Source: Mesorhizobium loti CJ3sym (lineage in GTDB: Bacteria; Pseudomonadota; Alphaproteobacteria; Rhizobiales; Rhizobiaceae). Taken from it: DNA of 64,000 nt. The notes beneath the pieces were generated by a model. That model saw nothing but the letters and a program-made list of their open reading frames with translations. It ran no database searches and had not been told where the DNA came from. The translations under genes were made by a program, and so were the position numbers. Positions 56,285-64,000 of this stretch are shown piece by piece (positions within the stretch are counted from its first letter, which is position 1; every line of letters begins with the position of its first letter). The DNA lies in NCBI RefSeq assembly GCF_000472785.1, contig NZ_AXAL01000001.1, positions 481,088 through 545,087 of the forward strand, written 5' to 3'.

Positions 56285-56748
56285 ATCGGCAGCGCACCGG
56301 TCTCCTTCAGCGTTTCCAGCACAATCGCCGTCTTCACATGCTGGACCGATTCATGCGGCAGAAGCACGCCGTTGACGAATTCCGACAGTGATTTGAGATC
56401 AGGCGTCACCACCTTCAGGATATAATCCATCTCGCCGGTCAGCGCGTGCGCCTCCTGCACTTCCGGCAGCCGCGCTAGCAGTTCGCCGAAGCGCCTGGCA
56501 TTATCGCGATTGTGAGTGGCAAGCGTCACCGAAATGACGTTGACCAGCGAGAAGCCGAGTTTGTCGCGGTCGAGCACGGCCCGGTAGCCCTTGATATAGC
56601 CGTCCTCCTCCAGCCGCTGTCGCCGGCGCGAGCATTGCGACGCCGACAGGTTCACCCGCTCCGAAAGGTCATTGTTGGTCAGCCGCGCATCGCCCTGCAG
56701 GAGCGCCATTATCTTGCGGTCAAACAGATCAATGCGCGTCCCATCCAT
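56281..56748 (-). CDS. Lrp/AsnC-family regulator, probably of hppD
   Basis: 155 residues. Helix-turn-helix LFDRKIMALLQGDARLTNND with LSASQCSRRRQRLEEDGYIK, then the RAM ligand domain (GEMDYILKVVTPDLKSLSEF). ATG 56748 (MDGTRIDL) matches family starts; an upstream extension is possible. It diverges from hppD by about 140 bp, so it most likely controls tyrosine/phenylalanine degradation. Confidence 0.9.
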   Translation of the reverse strand: MDGTRIDLFDRKIMALLQGDARLTNNDLSERVNLSASQCSRRRQRLEEDGYIKGYRAVLDRDKLGFSLVNVISVTLATHNRDNARRFGELLARLPEVQEAHALTGEMDYILKVVTPDLKSLSEFVNGVLLPHESVQHVKTAIVLETLKETGALPI

Positions 56749-56886
56749 TATTTTATCTCTCAACATGCACACTTCGCGCATGACATGATCATTTCAAGCG
56801 TTTGAATGCAAGCACCATGCGCCTGCTCCGCGCTATGATGGCGTGAGATGGTCTTTTCAGGCCAAGCCAGTTTTCGGAGGAATATC

Positions 56887-57999
56887 ATGGGTCCCTTCCC
56901 TCACGACGCCCCGCCCGCCACGATCAGCAAGGACAACCCCGCCGGCACCGATGGATTCGAGTTCGTCGAATTCGCGCATCCGGAGCCGCAAAAGCTGGCC
57001 GAACTGTTCGCCCGCATGGGCTATGTGGCGGTAGCGAAGCACCGGACCAAAGACATCACCGTCTGGCGCCAGGGCGACATCAACTATGTCGTCAATGCCG
57101 AGCCGGGTTCGCATGCAATGAAATTCGTCGACAAGCATGGCCCTTGCGCTGCCTCGATGGCCTGGCGCGTGGTCGATGCCAAGCATGCCTTCGACCAAGC
57201 CGTTTCGAAAGGCGCCACGCCTTACGAAGGCGACGACAAGGCGCTCGACGTGCCGGCGATCGTCGGCATCGGTGGCTCGCTGCTTTATTTCATCGACGCC
57301 TACGGCAAGAGGGGCTCGGCTTACGATGCCGAGTTCGAGTGGCTTGACGCGCGCGACCCGCGGCCGCAAGGCGTCGGCTTCTATTTCCTCGACCACCTGA
57401 CCCACAATGTCTATCGCGGCCAGATGGACAAGTGGTGGGATTTCTACCGCGAGTTGTTCGGTTTCAAGCAGATTCATTTCTTCGATATTGACGGCAAGAT
57501 CACCGGGCTGGTCAGCCGCGCCATCACCTCGCCTTGCGGCAAAATCCGCATTCCGCTGAACGAATCCAAGGACGAGACCAGCCAGATCGCTGAATATCTG
57601 AAGAAGTACAATGGCGAAGGCATCCAGCACATTGCGGTCGGCACCGACGAGATCTACGCCGCCACCGACAAGCTCGCCGACAACGGGCTGAAGTTCATGC
57701 CTGGCCCGCCGGAAACCTATTACGACATGTCCTATGCCAGGGTGAACGGCCATGACGAGCCGATCGAGCCGATGAAGAAGCACGGCATTCTCATCGACGG
57801 CGAAGGCGTGGTGGACGGCGGCATGACCAAGATCCTGCTGCAGATCTTTTCCAAAACCGTGATCGGGCCGATCTTCTTCGAGTTCATCCAGCGCAAGGGT
57901 GACGAAGGCTTTGGTGAAGGCAATTTCCGCGCGCTGTTCGAATCGATCGAGCAGGACCAGATCAAGCGCGGCGTGATCAAGGTGCAGGCGGCGGAATAG
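56887..57999 (+). CDS. hppD: 4-hydroxyphenylpyruvate dioxygenase
   Basis: 370 residues with two vicinal-oxygen-chelate domains. Iron ligands are His in FLDHLTHNVYRG, His in GEGIQHIAVGTDE and Glu in GPIFFEFIQRKGDEGFGEGN. It converts 4-hydroxyphenylpyruvate to homogentisate. GGAGGAA lies before ATG 56887. HmgA and FahA for the next steps are encoded a few kilobases to the right. Confidence 0.95.
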   Translation: MGPFPHDAPPATISKDNPAGTDGFEFVEFAHPEPQKLAELFARMGYVAVAKHRTKDITVWRQGDINYVVNAEPGSHAMKFVDKHGPCAASMAWRVVDAKHAFDQAVSKGATPYEGDDKALDVPAIVGIGGSLLYFIDAYGKRGSAYDAEFEWLDARDPRPQGVGFYFLDHLTHNVYRGQMDKWWDFYRELFGFKQIHFFDIDGKITGLVSRAITSPCGKIRIPLNESKDETSQIAEYLKKYNGEGIQHIAVGTDEIYAATDKLADNGLKFMPGPPETYYDMSYARVNGHDEPIEPMKKHGILIDGEGVVDGGMTKILLQIFSKTVIGPIFFEFIQRKGDEGFGEGNFRALFESIEQDQIKRGVIKVQAAE

Positions 58000-58035
58000 A
58001 CCGGCCCAAACCCAACCCTCTTGCGTCCCGATCAA

Positions 58036-58059
58036 TTATGACCTAAATTATGGTCATAA
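58036..58059. promoter_or_regulatory. Inverted repeat operator of the toxin-antitoxin pair
   Basis: TTATGACC (58036-58043) and GGTCATAA (58052-58059) form a perfect 8-bp dyad ten bases before the antitoxin ATG. This fits autorepression by the antitoxin. Confidence 0.7.
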
Positions 58060-58069
58060 AGGTGCGACG

Positions 58070-58297
58070 ATGAATATTCCGATGGCAAAAGCGAAAGCTC
58101 AGCTCTCCGAGTTGGTGAAGCGTGCCCAGGCCGGCGAAGAAATCCATCTGACCCGACATGGGGAAATTGTCGCGACCTTGAGCGCCCCCGCCCGGCCCGG
58201 CGGCAGCAAACGCCTGCTTGGAGCCTTGAAGGGCCAAATCTGGATATCGGATGATTTTGATGAACTCGGTCCCGAATGGGACGAGTATATTAAATGA
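58070..58297 (+). CDS. Phd/YefM-type antitoxin
   Basis: 75 residues. MNIPMAKAKAQLSELVKRAQ then AGEEIHLTRHGEIVATL is the Phd/YefM DNA-binding fold; the C-terminus (ISDDFDELGPEWDEYIK) is acidic and should wrap the toxin. It overlaps the PIN gene by ATGA. Its operator dyad is just upstream. Confidence 0.92.
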   Translation: MNIPMAKAKAQLSELVKRAQAGEEIHLTRHGEIVATLSAPARPGGSKRLLGALKGQIWISDDFDELGPEWDEYIK

Positions 58298-58668
58298 GCC
58301 GCAAATATCTGGTCGATACCCATATTCTGCTTTGGGTACTCAACGCGGATTCACGTCTTTCGGATCATCATCGCGACATCTTTGTTGCGGGCAAGGATGT
58401 GATCGTCAGCGCCATCTCGGTAGCCGAGATCGCCATCAAGAAATCGCTCGGCAAAGTCACGCTTAAAGGCGACATCGTAGACATCCTGCGATCGAATGGG
58501 ATTCCGATCCTCGCCGTAAACGAACTACACGCGGCGAGACTTGAGCATCTGCCGCTTCACCACCGCGATCCCTTCGACCGTCTGCTGATAGCTCAGGCCC
58601 AAATTGAAGGCCTCACGTTGGTCACCGCGGACCGGCAATTTTCGACCTATGACGTTGCGTTGGTCTGA
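58294..58668 (+). CDS. PIN-domain toxin (VapC-like)
   Basis: 124 residues. The acidic site is formed by Asp in YLVDTHILLWVL, Glu in SVAEIAIKKSLGK, Asp in RDPFDRLLIAQA and Asp in LVTADRQF. PIN toxins cleave RNA. The LLWVL start and PFDRLLIAQA are typical of the subgroup paired with Phd antitoxins. The gene ends 22 bp inside the convergent DinB-like gene. Confidence 0.92.
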   Translation: MSRKYLVDTHILLWVLNADSRLSDHHRDIFVAGKDVIVSAISVAEIAIKKSLGKVTLKGDIVDILRSNGIPILAVNELHAARLEHLPLHHRDPFDRLLIAQAQIEGLTLVTADRQFSTYDVALV

Positions 58669-59207
58669 CGATCCAATCGCAGCCGCTCGACCTCTTTCTC
58701 CCTCAGCTTCACATCATAATCGAGCAGGAACTCGTCGAGTTGCGGCGGCGCGACCGAGGTGCCGGACAGCATGGCGTGCACCTGGCCGCGGTGGTGGATG
58801 TCGTGCAGGAAGACATGGGCAAGGATGGCGCCGATCTTTTCCTGGATCATGCCGTCCTCGCGCCGGTCAGTGATGACGCGGCGGTCGAGATCGGCTTCCG
58901 ACAGGCTACTGCAGAAGGCGATCAGCCTCCGATCGGCCGCAAGCTGAGCGACGTAAAGTGCCTGGGGCTCTTCTAATGGCACGAAATCGTCATGGGCGGC
59001 GGCACCAACGCCGCCCTCTTCGAGAAAATCGAGATAGAGATGATCGACCGCCAGCATGTGGTTGAGCGTCGCCTTGATCGACGGGAAAAAGCTGATGCGC
59101 CGGGCTTCGAACTCGCCGGGCTTGAGCGCCAATACGGCACGATAGAGCCGGTCGTTCGACCAGAGATTGTTGCCTGCCATGCGGCGCAGATGATCCAGCA
59201 GAGTCAT
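58647..59207 (-). CDS. DinB-family protein
   Basis: 186 residues of the four-helix DinB fold. His in TLNHMLAVDHLYLD and AHVFLHDIHHRGQVHAML supply the metal triad (H...HxxxH). Relatives are thiol-dependent enzymes or of unknown role. It leads the minus-strand group DinB, membrane protein, with only four bases between them and the next gene. Confidence 0.88.
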   Translation of the reverse strand: MTLLDHLRRMAGNNLWSNDRLYRAVLALKPGEFEARRISFFPSIKATLNHMLAVDHLYLDFLEEGGVGAAAHDDFVPLEEPQALYVAQLAADRRLIAFCSSLSEADLDRRVITDRREDGMIQEKIGAILAHVFLHDIHHRGQVHAMLSGTSVAPPQLDEFLLDYDVKLREKEVERLRLDRQTNATS

Positions 59208-59211
59208 GAGA

Positions 59212-59505
59212 TCATCCCCCTGCCCGCACCAGATGCAAGCCTAGCCCCATAATCGCGAATCCGGCGAGAACGACCAGCAGCAACCGGTTCATGCGCCGCC
59301 GCATGGCTTGTGTTTCCTCATCCCGCGCCACATTCATGTTGGTGATGGTGTGAAACATCATCGCCTTGCGCGGAAAGCCGCTGCGGTTGGTCAGGTCCGG
59401 CGAGCGTGCCTCGATGCGGTAGCTCAACCGGATCGCCAGGATGAAGACCGCCAGAATCCCAAGCGCCCAGACGCCTGCCAGAAGATAGAACGCCTCCCCC
59501 GTCAT
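59212..59505 (-). CDS. Small membrane protein of unknown function
   Basis: 97 residues with two membrane helices (FYLLAGVWALGILAVFILAI and LLLVVLAGFAIMGLGLHLV) and a charged loop between them. No family recognised. It lies just after fahA on the same strand and just before the DinB gene, so it may be cotranscribed with the homogentisate genes. Confidence 0.7.
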   Translation of the reverse strand: MTGEAFYLLAGVWALGILAVFILAIRLSYRIEARSPDLTNRSGFPRKAMMFHTITNMNVARDEETQAMRRRMNRLLLVVLAGFAIMGLGLHLVRAGG

Positions 59506-59520
59506 TCCATTGCCCCCTGT

Positions 59521-60534
59521 TTAGCCCTGGTATTTCTCGACCTTCTGCTCGATGGCGCCGAAGATCGAATGTCCGGTCTTGTCCTTCATCTCGATGCGCA
59601 CCGTATCGCCGAAGCGCAGGAAAGGCGTCTTGGGCTCGCCCGCCTCGATGGTCTCGATCATACGCAGTTCGGCAATGCAGGAATAGCCGGCGCCGCCGGC
59701 CGAGACGGGCTTGCCCGGGCCGCCGTCGAGCTTGTTGGAGACCGTGCCCGAGCCGATAATGGTGCCTGATACCAGCGGCCTTGTCCTGGCGGCGTGCACG
59801 ATCAGCGCCGGAAAATCGAAGGTCATGTCGACGCCGGCATCGGCGCGGCCAAAGGGTTTGCCGTTAAGGTCGGCCAGCAGCGGCAGACTGACCTTGCCGC
59901 CATCCCAGGCGTCGCCGAGTTCATCCGGCGTCACCGCCACCGGCGAAAAGGCCGAGGATGGCTTTGACTGGAAGAAGCCGAACCCTTTCGCCAGTTCCGG
60001 CCCGGTCAGCGCGCGCAGCGTGACGTCATTGACCAGCATGAGCAGCCGGATCGCGGCCCTTGCCTCGTCAAGGCTCGCGCCCATCCGCACGTCATCGACG
60101 ATGACAGCGACTTCGCCCTCCATGTCGATGCCGAAGGCCTCGTCGGCCATGCGGATCGGGTCGCGTGGCGCAATAAAAGAGTCCGAGCCACCCTGGTAGA
60201 TCAGCGGGTCGGTCCAGAAGCTTGCCGGCATTTCGGCGCCGCGCGCTTTTCGCACCAGCTCAACGTGGTTCACATAGGCCGAGCCATCGGCCCATTGATA
60301 GGCGCGCGGCAGCGGCGAATGGGCGTCATGCTCGTGAAAGCGGGCAGATGGGACCGCATTGTTCTCCAGCGATTCCGCGATGGTCGCCAGATGCGGCGAA
60401 ATCCTGCGCCAGTCGTCGAGCGCGGCCTGCAGCGTGCGTGCCAGGAATGAGGCGTCGGTGTACTGCGTCAGGTCGCGCGAGACGACGACGAGTTTTCCAT
60501 CGCGCGTCCCGTCCTTCAATGTGGCAAGCTTCAT
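59521..60534 (-). CDS. fahA: Fumarylacetoacetate hydrolase
   Basis: 337 residues. Metal ligands Asp in RFHEHDAHSPLP-like region, Glu in DMEGEVAVIVDDV and the loop GTIIGSGTVSNKLDGGPGKP are those of the FAH family. It splits fumarylacetoacetate into fumarate and acetoacetate. ATG 60534 overlaps the stop of the metallo-beta-lactamase gene. Together with hmgA and hppD it completes the pathway apart from the maleylacetoacetate isomerase, which is not seen here. Confidence 0.88.
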   Translation of the reverse strand: MKLATLKDGTRDGKLVVVSRDLTQYTDASFLARTLQAALDDWRRISPHLATIAESLENNAVPSARFHEHDAHSPLPRAYQWADGSAYVNHVELVRKARGAEMPASFWTDPLIYQGGSDSFIAPRDPIRMADEAFGIDMEGEVAVIVDDVRMGASLDEARAAIRLLMLVNDVTLRALTGPELAKGFGFFQSKPSSAFSPVAVTPDELGDAWDGGKVSLPLLADLNGKPFGRADAGVDMTFDFPALIVHAARTRPLVSGTIIGSGTVSNKLDGGPGKPVSAGGAGYSCIAELRMIETIEAGEPKTPFLRFGDTVRIEMKDKTGHSIFGAIEQKVEKYQG

Positions 60535-61418
60535 GCTGTTCCCTCTCCTTGTGCGGCTTTCCAGCCGCTTAGTTCCACAACAAGGCCGTCGCGCGCGATC
60601 GTCAAGTCGCCGGCCCATGTTTTCCTGACAGCGGCCTGCCAGTCGACTTCGCCGATCTCGGGATCGTCGGCCGGAATGAGGTGGTTGAGCACCAGCCTCT
60701 TCACGCCGGCATCGCTGGCGATGCGCCCGGCCTCTTCGGCAAAGCTGTGGCTGGCAAGCAGATGTTCCTTGAGCCGCGCACCGTTGCCGGTTCTGGCAAC
60801 CAGCCGCTCAATACCTTGCTCCAGCATGGCTTCGTGGACGAGAATATCGGCACCTTCGGCAAAATCGGCGAGCGGCGGAAAGAAGGCCGTATCGGCGGAG
60901 AACACCACGCTTTTGCCGCCATGCTCGAAGCGCAGGGCAAAGCAGTCGGTGACCGGCGGATGATCGACGCGCAGCGCCATCACTTTGAGGCCGCGCTGCT
61001 CGACAACCTGGCCTTCGCCGAATTCGTCGATTGAAACCAGGTCACGAATGTCGGGGCGGCCCTCATCGACGATGCGGATTTCGATATCGAATTCCATCGC
61101 CTGGCAAAAACGTCGCCAATAGTGGCCGGTGCCAGGCGGGCCGAATACGTTGACCGGCGTCACCAGCCCCGCCGTCCAGGCAGTGTGGATCAGCGGTCCA
61201 AGTTCCAACACATGGTCGGAATGCAGATGCGTGATGAAGATCAGGTCGAGCGCCTTCAGGCCGATCCCGGCATCGACCAACCCGCGTGTCACGCCGAGCC
61301 CGCAGTCGACGACGATGGCTCGACCGCCGATCTCCAGCAGCGATGAGCTCGGCCACGGTCCGCCTGGCCGCAGCGCCGGACCACCCTTGGAGCCAAGAAG
61401 CACAAGGCGATCACTCAT
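60531..61418 (-). CDS. Metallo-beta-lactamase-fold hydrolase
   Basis: 295 residues. ITHLHSDHVLELG is the zinc-binding HxHxDH motif; VVFSADTAFFPP and HEAMLEQG supply Asp and His, LVLNHLIP the last His. It resembles RNase Z/arylsulfatase-like hydrolases. It sits between hmgA and fahA, overlapping fahA by ATGA. Its role in homogentisate breakdown is unknown; it may hydrolyse a side product. Confidence 0.85.
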   Translation of the reverse strand: MSDRLVLLGSKGGPALRPGGPWPSSSLLEIGGRAIVVDCGLGVTRGLVDAGIGLKALDLIFITHLHSDHVLELGPLIHTAWTAGLVTPVNVFGPPGTGHYWRRFCQAMEFDIEIRIVDEGRPDIRDLVSIDEFGEGQVVEQRGLKVMALRVDHPPVTDCFALRFEHGGKSVVFSADTAFFPPLADFAEGADILVHEAMLEQGIERLVARTGNGARLKEHLLASHSFAEEAGRIASDAGVKRLVLNHLIPADDPEIGEVDWQAAVRKTWAGDLTIARDGLVVELSGWKAAQGEGTA

Positions 61419-61428
61419 TGAACTGATC

Positions 61429-62742
61429 TCAAGACCAGTCGCCCTCGGGCGTGCCATTGAAGCGCTTCTTCAGATCGGCCCAGCAGTCGATGTAATTGTC
61501 CTGCCTTGTTTCCAATTCGGCACCGTAGCGGGTCAGCATCTGCGGGTAGCGGGTCTCGAACATGAAGGCCATGGTGTTGTCGAGCTTGACCGGTTTCAAA
61601 TCCGCACGCGAGGCCTTTTCGAAGCCAGGCGCATCCGGACCATGGGCCAGCATCAGATTGTGCAGGCTGATGCCGCCGGGAACAAACCCCTCTTCCTTGG
61701 CGTCGTACTGGCCGTGGATCAGGCCCATGAACTCGCTCATGATATTGCGATGATACCAGGGTGGCCGGAACGTATCTTCGGCCACCAGCCAGCGCGGCGG
61801 GAAGATGACGAAGTCGATGTTGGCGGTGCCTTCCTCGCCGCTCGGCGCGGTCAGCACCGTGAAGATCGACGGATCGGGATGGTCGAACAGCAGCGCGCCG
61901 ACCGGCGAAAACGTTACCAGATCATATTTGTAAGGGGCGTAGTTGCCGTGCCATGCGACGACGTCGAGTGGCGAATGGCCGATCTCGGTGACGTGGAAAT
62001 TGCCGCACCATTTTACGATCAGCCGGCACGGCGTCTCCTTCTCCTCGAACCAGGCGCAAGGCGTCTTGAAATCGCGCGGATTGGCCAGGCAATTGGCGCC
62101 GATCGGGCCGCGATCGGGTAATGTCAGCTTGGCGCCATAGTTCTCGCAGACATAGCCGCGCACTTCCTTGTCGACTAACTCAACCTTGAAGACGAGGCCG
62201 CGCGGCAAAACGGCGATCTCGCCTGGCCGAAGCTCGATAACGCCCATCTCCGTCACCAGACGCAAGGCGCCAATCTGCGGCACGACCAGCAACTCGCCGT
62301 CGGCGTTGAAGAAATGGTCGTCGACCATCGATGTGTTGGCGACATAGACATGGGCTGCCATGCCGGTCTGCCCGAGCACGTCGCCGGCCGTGGTGATGCT
62401 GCGCATGCCCTGAATAAAGTCGGTCGGCTCCTTCGGCATCGGCACCGGGTTCCAGCGATACTGGCCAAGCGCCAATTCATGATCGCCGACATTGGGCGCG
62501 GTCTTCCACAAGGGATAGTTCGCCGGTTTGAAACGGCCGGTGTGCTTGACGCTCGGCCGGATGCGGTAGAGCCAGGAGCGCTCGTTGGTACCGCGCGGAG
62601 CGGTGAAGGGCGAGCCGGAAAGCTGCTCGGCATAGAGACCGTAAGCCGGCCGCTGCGGCGAGTTGCGGCCCTGCGGCAGCGAGCCGGGCAAGGTTTCGGT
62701 CTCAAAATCGTTGCCGAAGCCCGGCATGTAGGAAAAGGCCAT
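61429..62742 (-). CDS. hmgA: Homogentisate 1,2-dioxygenase
   Basis: 437 residues. Starts [16 protein letters not shown], with [20 protein letters not shown] carrying the iron His and Glu and [12 protein letters not shown] another His. It opens homogentisate to maleylacetoacetate. GGGAGGAACCG precedes the ATG. It is the first gene of the minus-strand operon hmgA, MBL protein, fahA, and diverges from a MarR regulator. Confidence 0.96.
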   Translation of the reverse strand: MAFSYMPGFGNDFETETLPGSLPQGRNSPQRPAYGLYAEQLSGSPFTAPRGTNERSWLYRIRPSVKHTGRFKPANYPLWKTAPNVGDHELALGQYRWNPVPMPKEPTDFIQGMRSITTAGDVLGQTGMAAHVYVANTSMVDDHFFNADGELLVVPQIGALRLVTEMGVIELRPGEIAVLPRGLVFKVELVDKEVRGYVCENYGAKLTLPDRGPIGANCLANPRDFKTPCAWFEEKETPCRLIVKWCGNFHVTEIGHSPLDVVAWHGNYAPYKYDLVTFSPVGALLFDHPDPSIFTVLTAPSGEEGTANIDFVIFPPRWLVAEDTFRPPWYHRNIMSEFMGLIHGQYDAKEEGFVPGGISLHNLMLAHGPDAPGFEKASRADLKPVKLDNTMAFMFETRYPQMLTRYGAELETRQDNYIDCWADLKKRFNGTPEGDWS

Positions 62743-62776
62743 CGGTTCCTCCCGGATTGACCAAACTTGTTTCATT

Positions 62777-62806
62777 TGTAACCATTGAAAATGTAACTAT
62801 CAATGC
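62777..62806. promoter_or_regulatory. Direct repeats in the hmgA/marR divergent promoter
   Basis: TGTAACCATTG (62777-62787) and TGTAACTATCA (62792-62802) are 15 bp apart in the 91-bp space between hmgA and the MarR gene. They are the best candidates for MarR operator half-sites. Confidence 0.5.
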
Positions 62807-62833
62807 CACCATGGCGCGTAGGGAAATTGAACC

Positions 62834-63277
62834 ATGGAACCGGAAATCCTGGAACTTGAAAGCTTCCTGCCCTACCGGCTTTACCGGCTAGCCGATGCGG
62901 TCAGTCGCGAGTTCTCGAAAATCTACAGGGACCGCCACGGCCTGACGCGGCCGGAATGGCGAACGCTCTCCGGACTGGGACAGCGCGGCACGATGACCGC
63001 GACGGCACTCGGCGAGCAGTCGGCCATGCACAAAACCAAGGTCTCGCGCGCCGTGGCGGAGCTTGAGCGAAGGCGTTGGCTGACGCGGACGCCCGACGAG
63101 AATGATCGGCGTGTGGAGCATCTGGCGCTGACCAAGGCCGGGCTCGCCGCCTATTGCGAGATGGTGCCGCTGGCGAAGGCGTTTGAAGGGGAATTGCTGG
63201 AGAGGATGAGTGCGGCGGAGCGGGTGGCGATTGTCAGCAGCGTAGCAGCACTGGAGGGGGCGTTGGAAGGGAAGTAG
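62834..63277 (+). CDS. MarR-family regulator, probably of hmgA
   Basis: 147 residues. FSKIYRDRHGLTRPEWRTLS, then ATALGEQSAMHKTKVSRAVA and the wing RTPDENDRRVEHLALT are classic MarR. It most likely represses the divergent hmgA operon and answers to homogentisate or a relative. Start directly follows TGAACC. Confidence 0.92.
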   Translation: MEPEILELESFLPYRLYRLADAVSREFSKIYRDRHGLTRPEWRTLSGLGQRGTMTATALGEQSAMHKTKVSRAVAELERRRWLTRTPDENDRRVEHLALTKAGLAAYCEMVPLAKAFEGELLERMSAAERVAIVSSVAALEGALEGK

Positions 63278-63298
63278 AGCTGATAGGCTGGAGGGACA

Positions 63299-63458
63299 GC
63301 GCCCCCTCTGTCCTGCCGGACATCTCCCCCACTTTGGGGGGAGATCGGACGTCACGCAGGCTTTCGCCAATCGCTAACGTTGGAGAAATGGCGGCGCGCC
63401 GAAACAGCTAATCTCCCCCCTCGTGGGGGAGATGTCCGGCAGGACAGAGGGGGGCGCG
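63299..63458. repeat. Long composite palindromic repeat
   Basis: Left arm gcgccccctctgtcctgccg (from 63299) and its complement ending at 63458 (cggcaggacagaggggggcgc) are about 34 bases each and enclose smaller dyads such as ctcccccactttggggggag. It lies between the convergent MarR and tdh genes. Same family type as other Mesorhizobium intergenic palindromes. Confidence 0.8.
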
Positions 63459-63487
63459 AAGGAACTCGACGTCTCTATCGATGCGCC

Positions 63488-64000
<513 letters not shown>

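Overview
The window looks like a chromosomal segment of a GC-rich alphaproteobacterium of the Rhizobiales, most likely Mesorhizobium or a close relative (Phyllobacteriaceae). This is inferred from a cyclic beta-1,2-glucan synthase and its exporter (ndvB, ndvA), a hut cluster of the hutF/hutG type, an AztABC-type zinc transporter, a ccmC gene, and the short GC-rich palindromic repeats common in Mesorhizobium intergenic DNA. No species call is possible from the sequence alone.

Region 1 (1-10.5 kb) is accessory and mosaic. It opens with a lipase-like alpha/beta hydrolase and a long low-complexity protein that runs off the left edge. Next come small hypothetical genes, an HD phosphohydrolase, an excisionase-like protein and a tyrosine integrase, all next to an intact tRNA-Gln(CTG). 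To the right of the tRNA lies a minus-strand block of very small, mostly overlapping phage-like genes that includes the C-terminal fragment of an ATP-dependent DNA ligase. Just upstream of that block are two tiny genes, each with its own downstream hairpin, that share a leader motif (K.Y..P.L.KR..LS.VTA) but have unrelated C-terminal cores, one with two cysteines and one collagen-like. These look like ribosomally made peptide (RiPP-like) precursors and are the most interesting objects in the window. Truncated and fused phage and metabolic gene remnants close the region.

Region 2 (10.5-27.5 kb) holds a sugar or sugar-acid uptake and catabolism operon: a zinc dehydrogenase, a ribose-type ABC transporter, a GntR regulator with two winged helices, and an enolase-superfamily enzyme. 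Its reductase gene has been cut off by the phage remnant. Then follow a graveyard of gene fragments (sugar ABC ATPase, ABC permease, pirin) and small regulator/oxidoreductase clusters (AraC-SDR-hydrolase, LysR-NAD(P)H-binding protein, LysR, NmrA-cupin-NTF2-like). A 20-base inverted copy of the tRNA-Gln 3' end lies at 27.4 kb, close to where the accessory region seems to end.

Region 3 (27.5-64 kb) is mostly housekeeping and catabolic core: a TPR protein, a D-lyxose isomerase-like protein, a D-serine dehydratase-like protein, ccmC, ndvA, ndvB, and a full histidine degradation cluster (hutI-H-G-[secreted protein]-U-D diverging from hutF-C around a 14-bp palindrome). After these come RidA, aztABC, a DUF442 protein, and the tyrosine/homogentisate pathway (Lrp regulator, hppD, fahA, a metallo-beta-lactamase-fold protein, hmgA, MarR regulator). 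A Phd/PIN toxin-antitoxin pair and a DinB-like protein are inserted between hppD and fahA. The right edge cuts a threonine 3-dehydrogenase gene.

Together the core genes degrade histidine to glutamate and 4-hydroxyphenylpyruvate to fumarate and acetoacetate, take up zinc, and make and export the periplasmic cyclic glucans used in osmoadaptation and plant infection.
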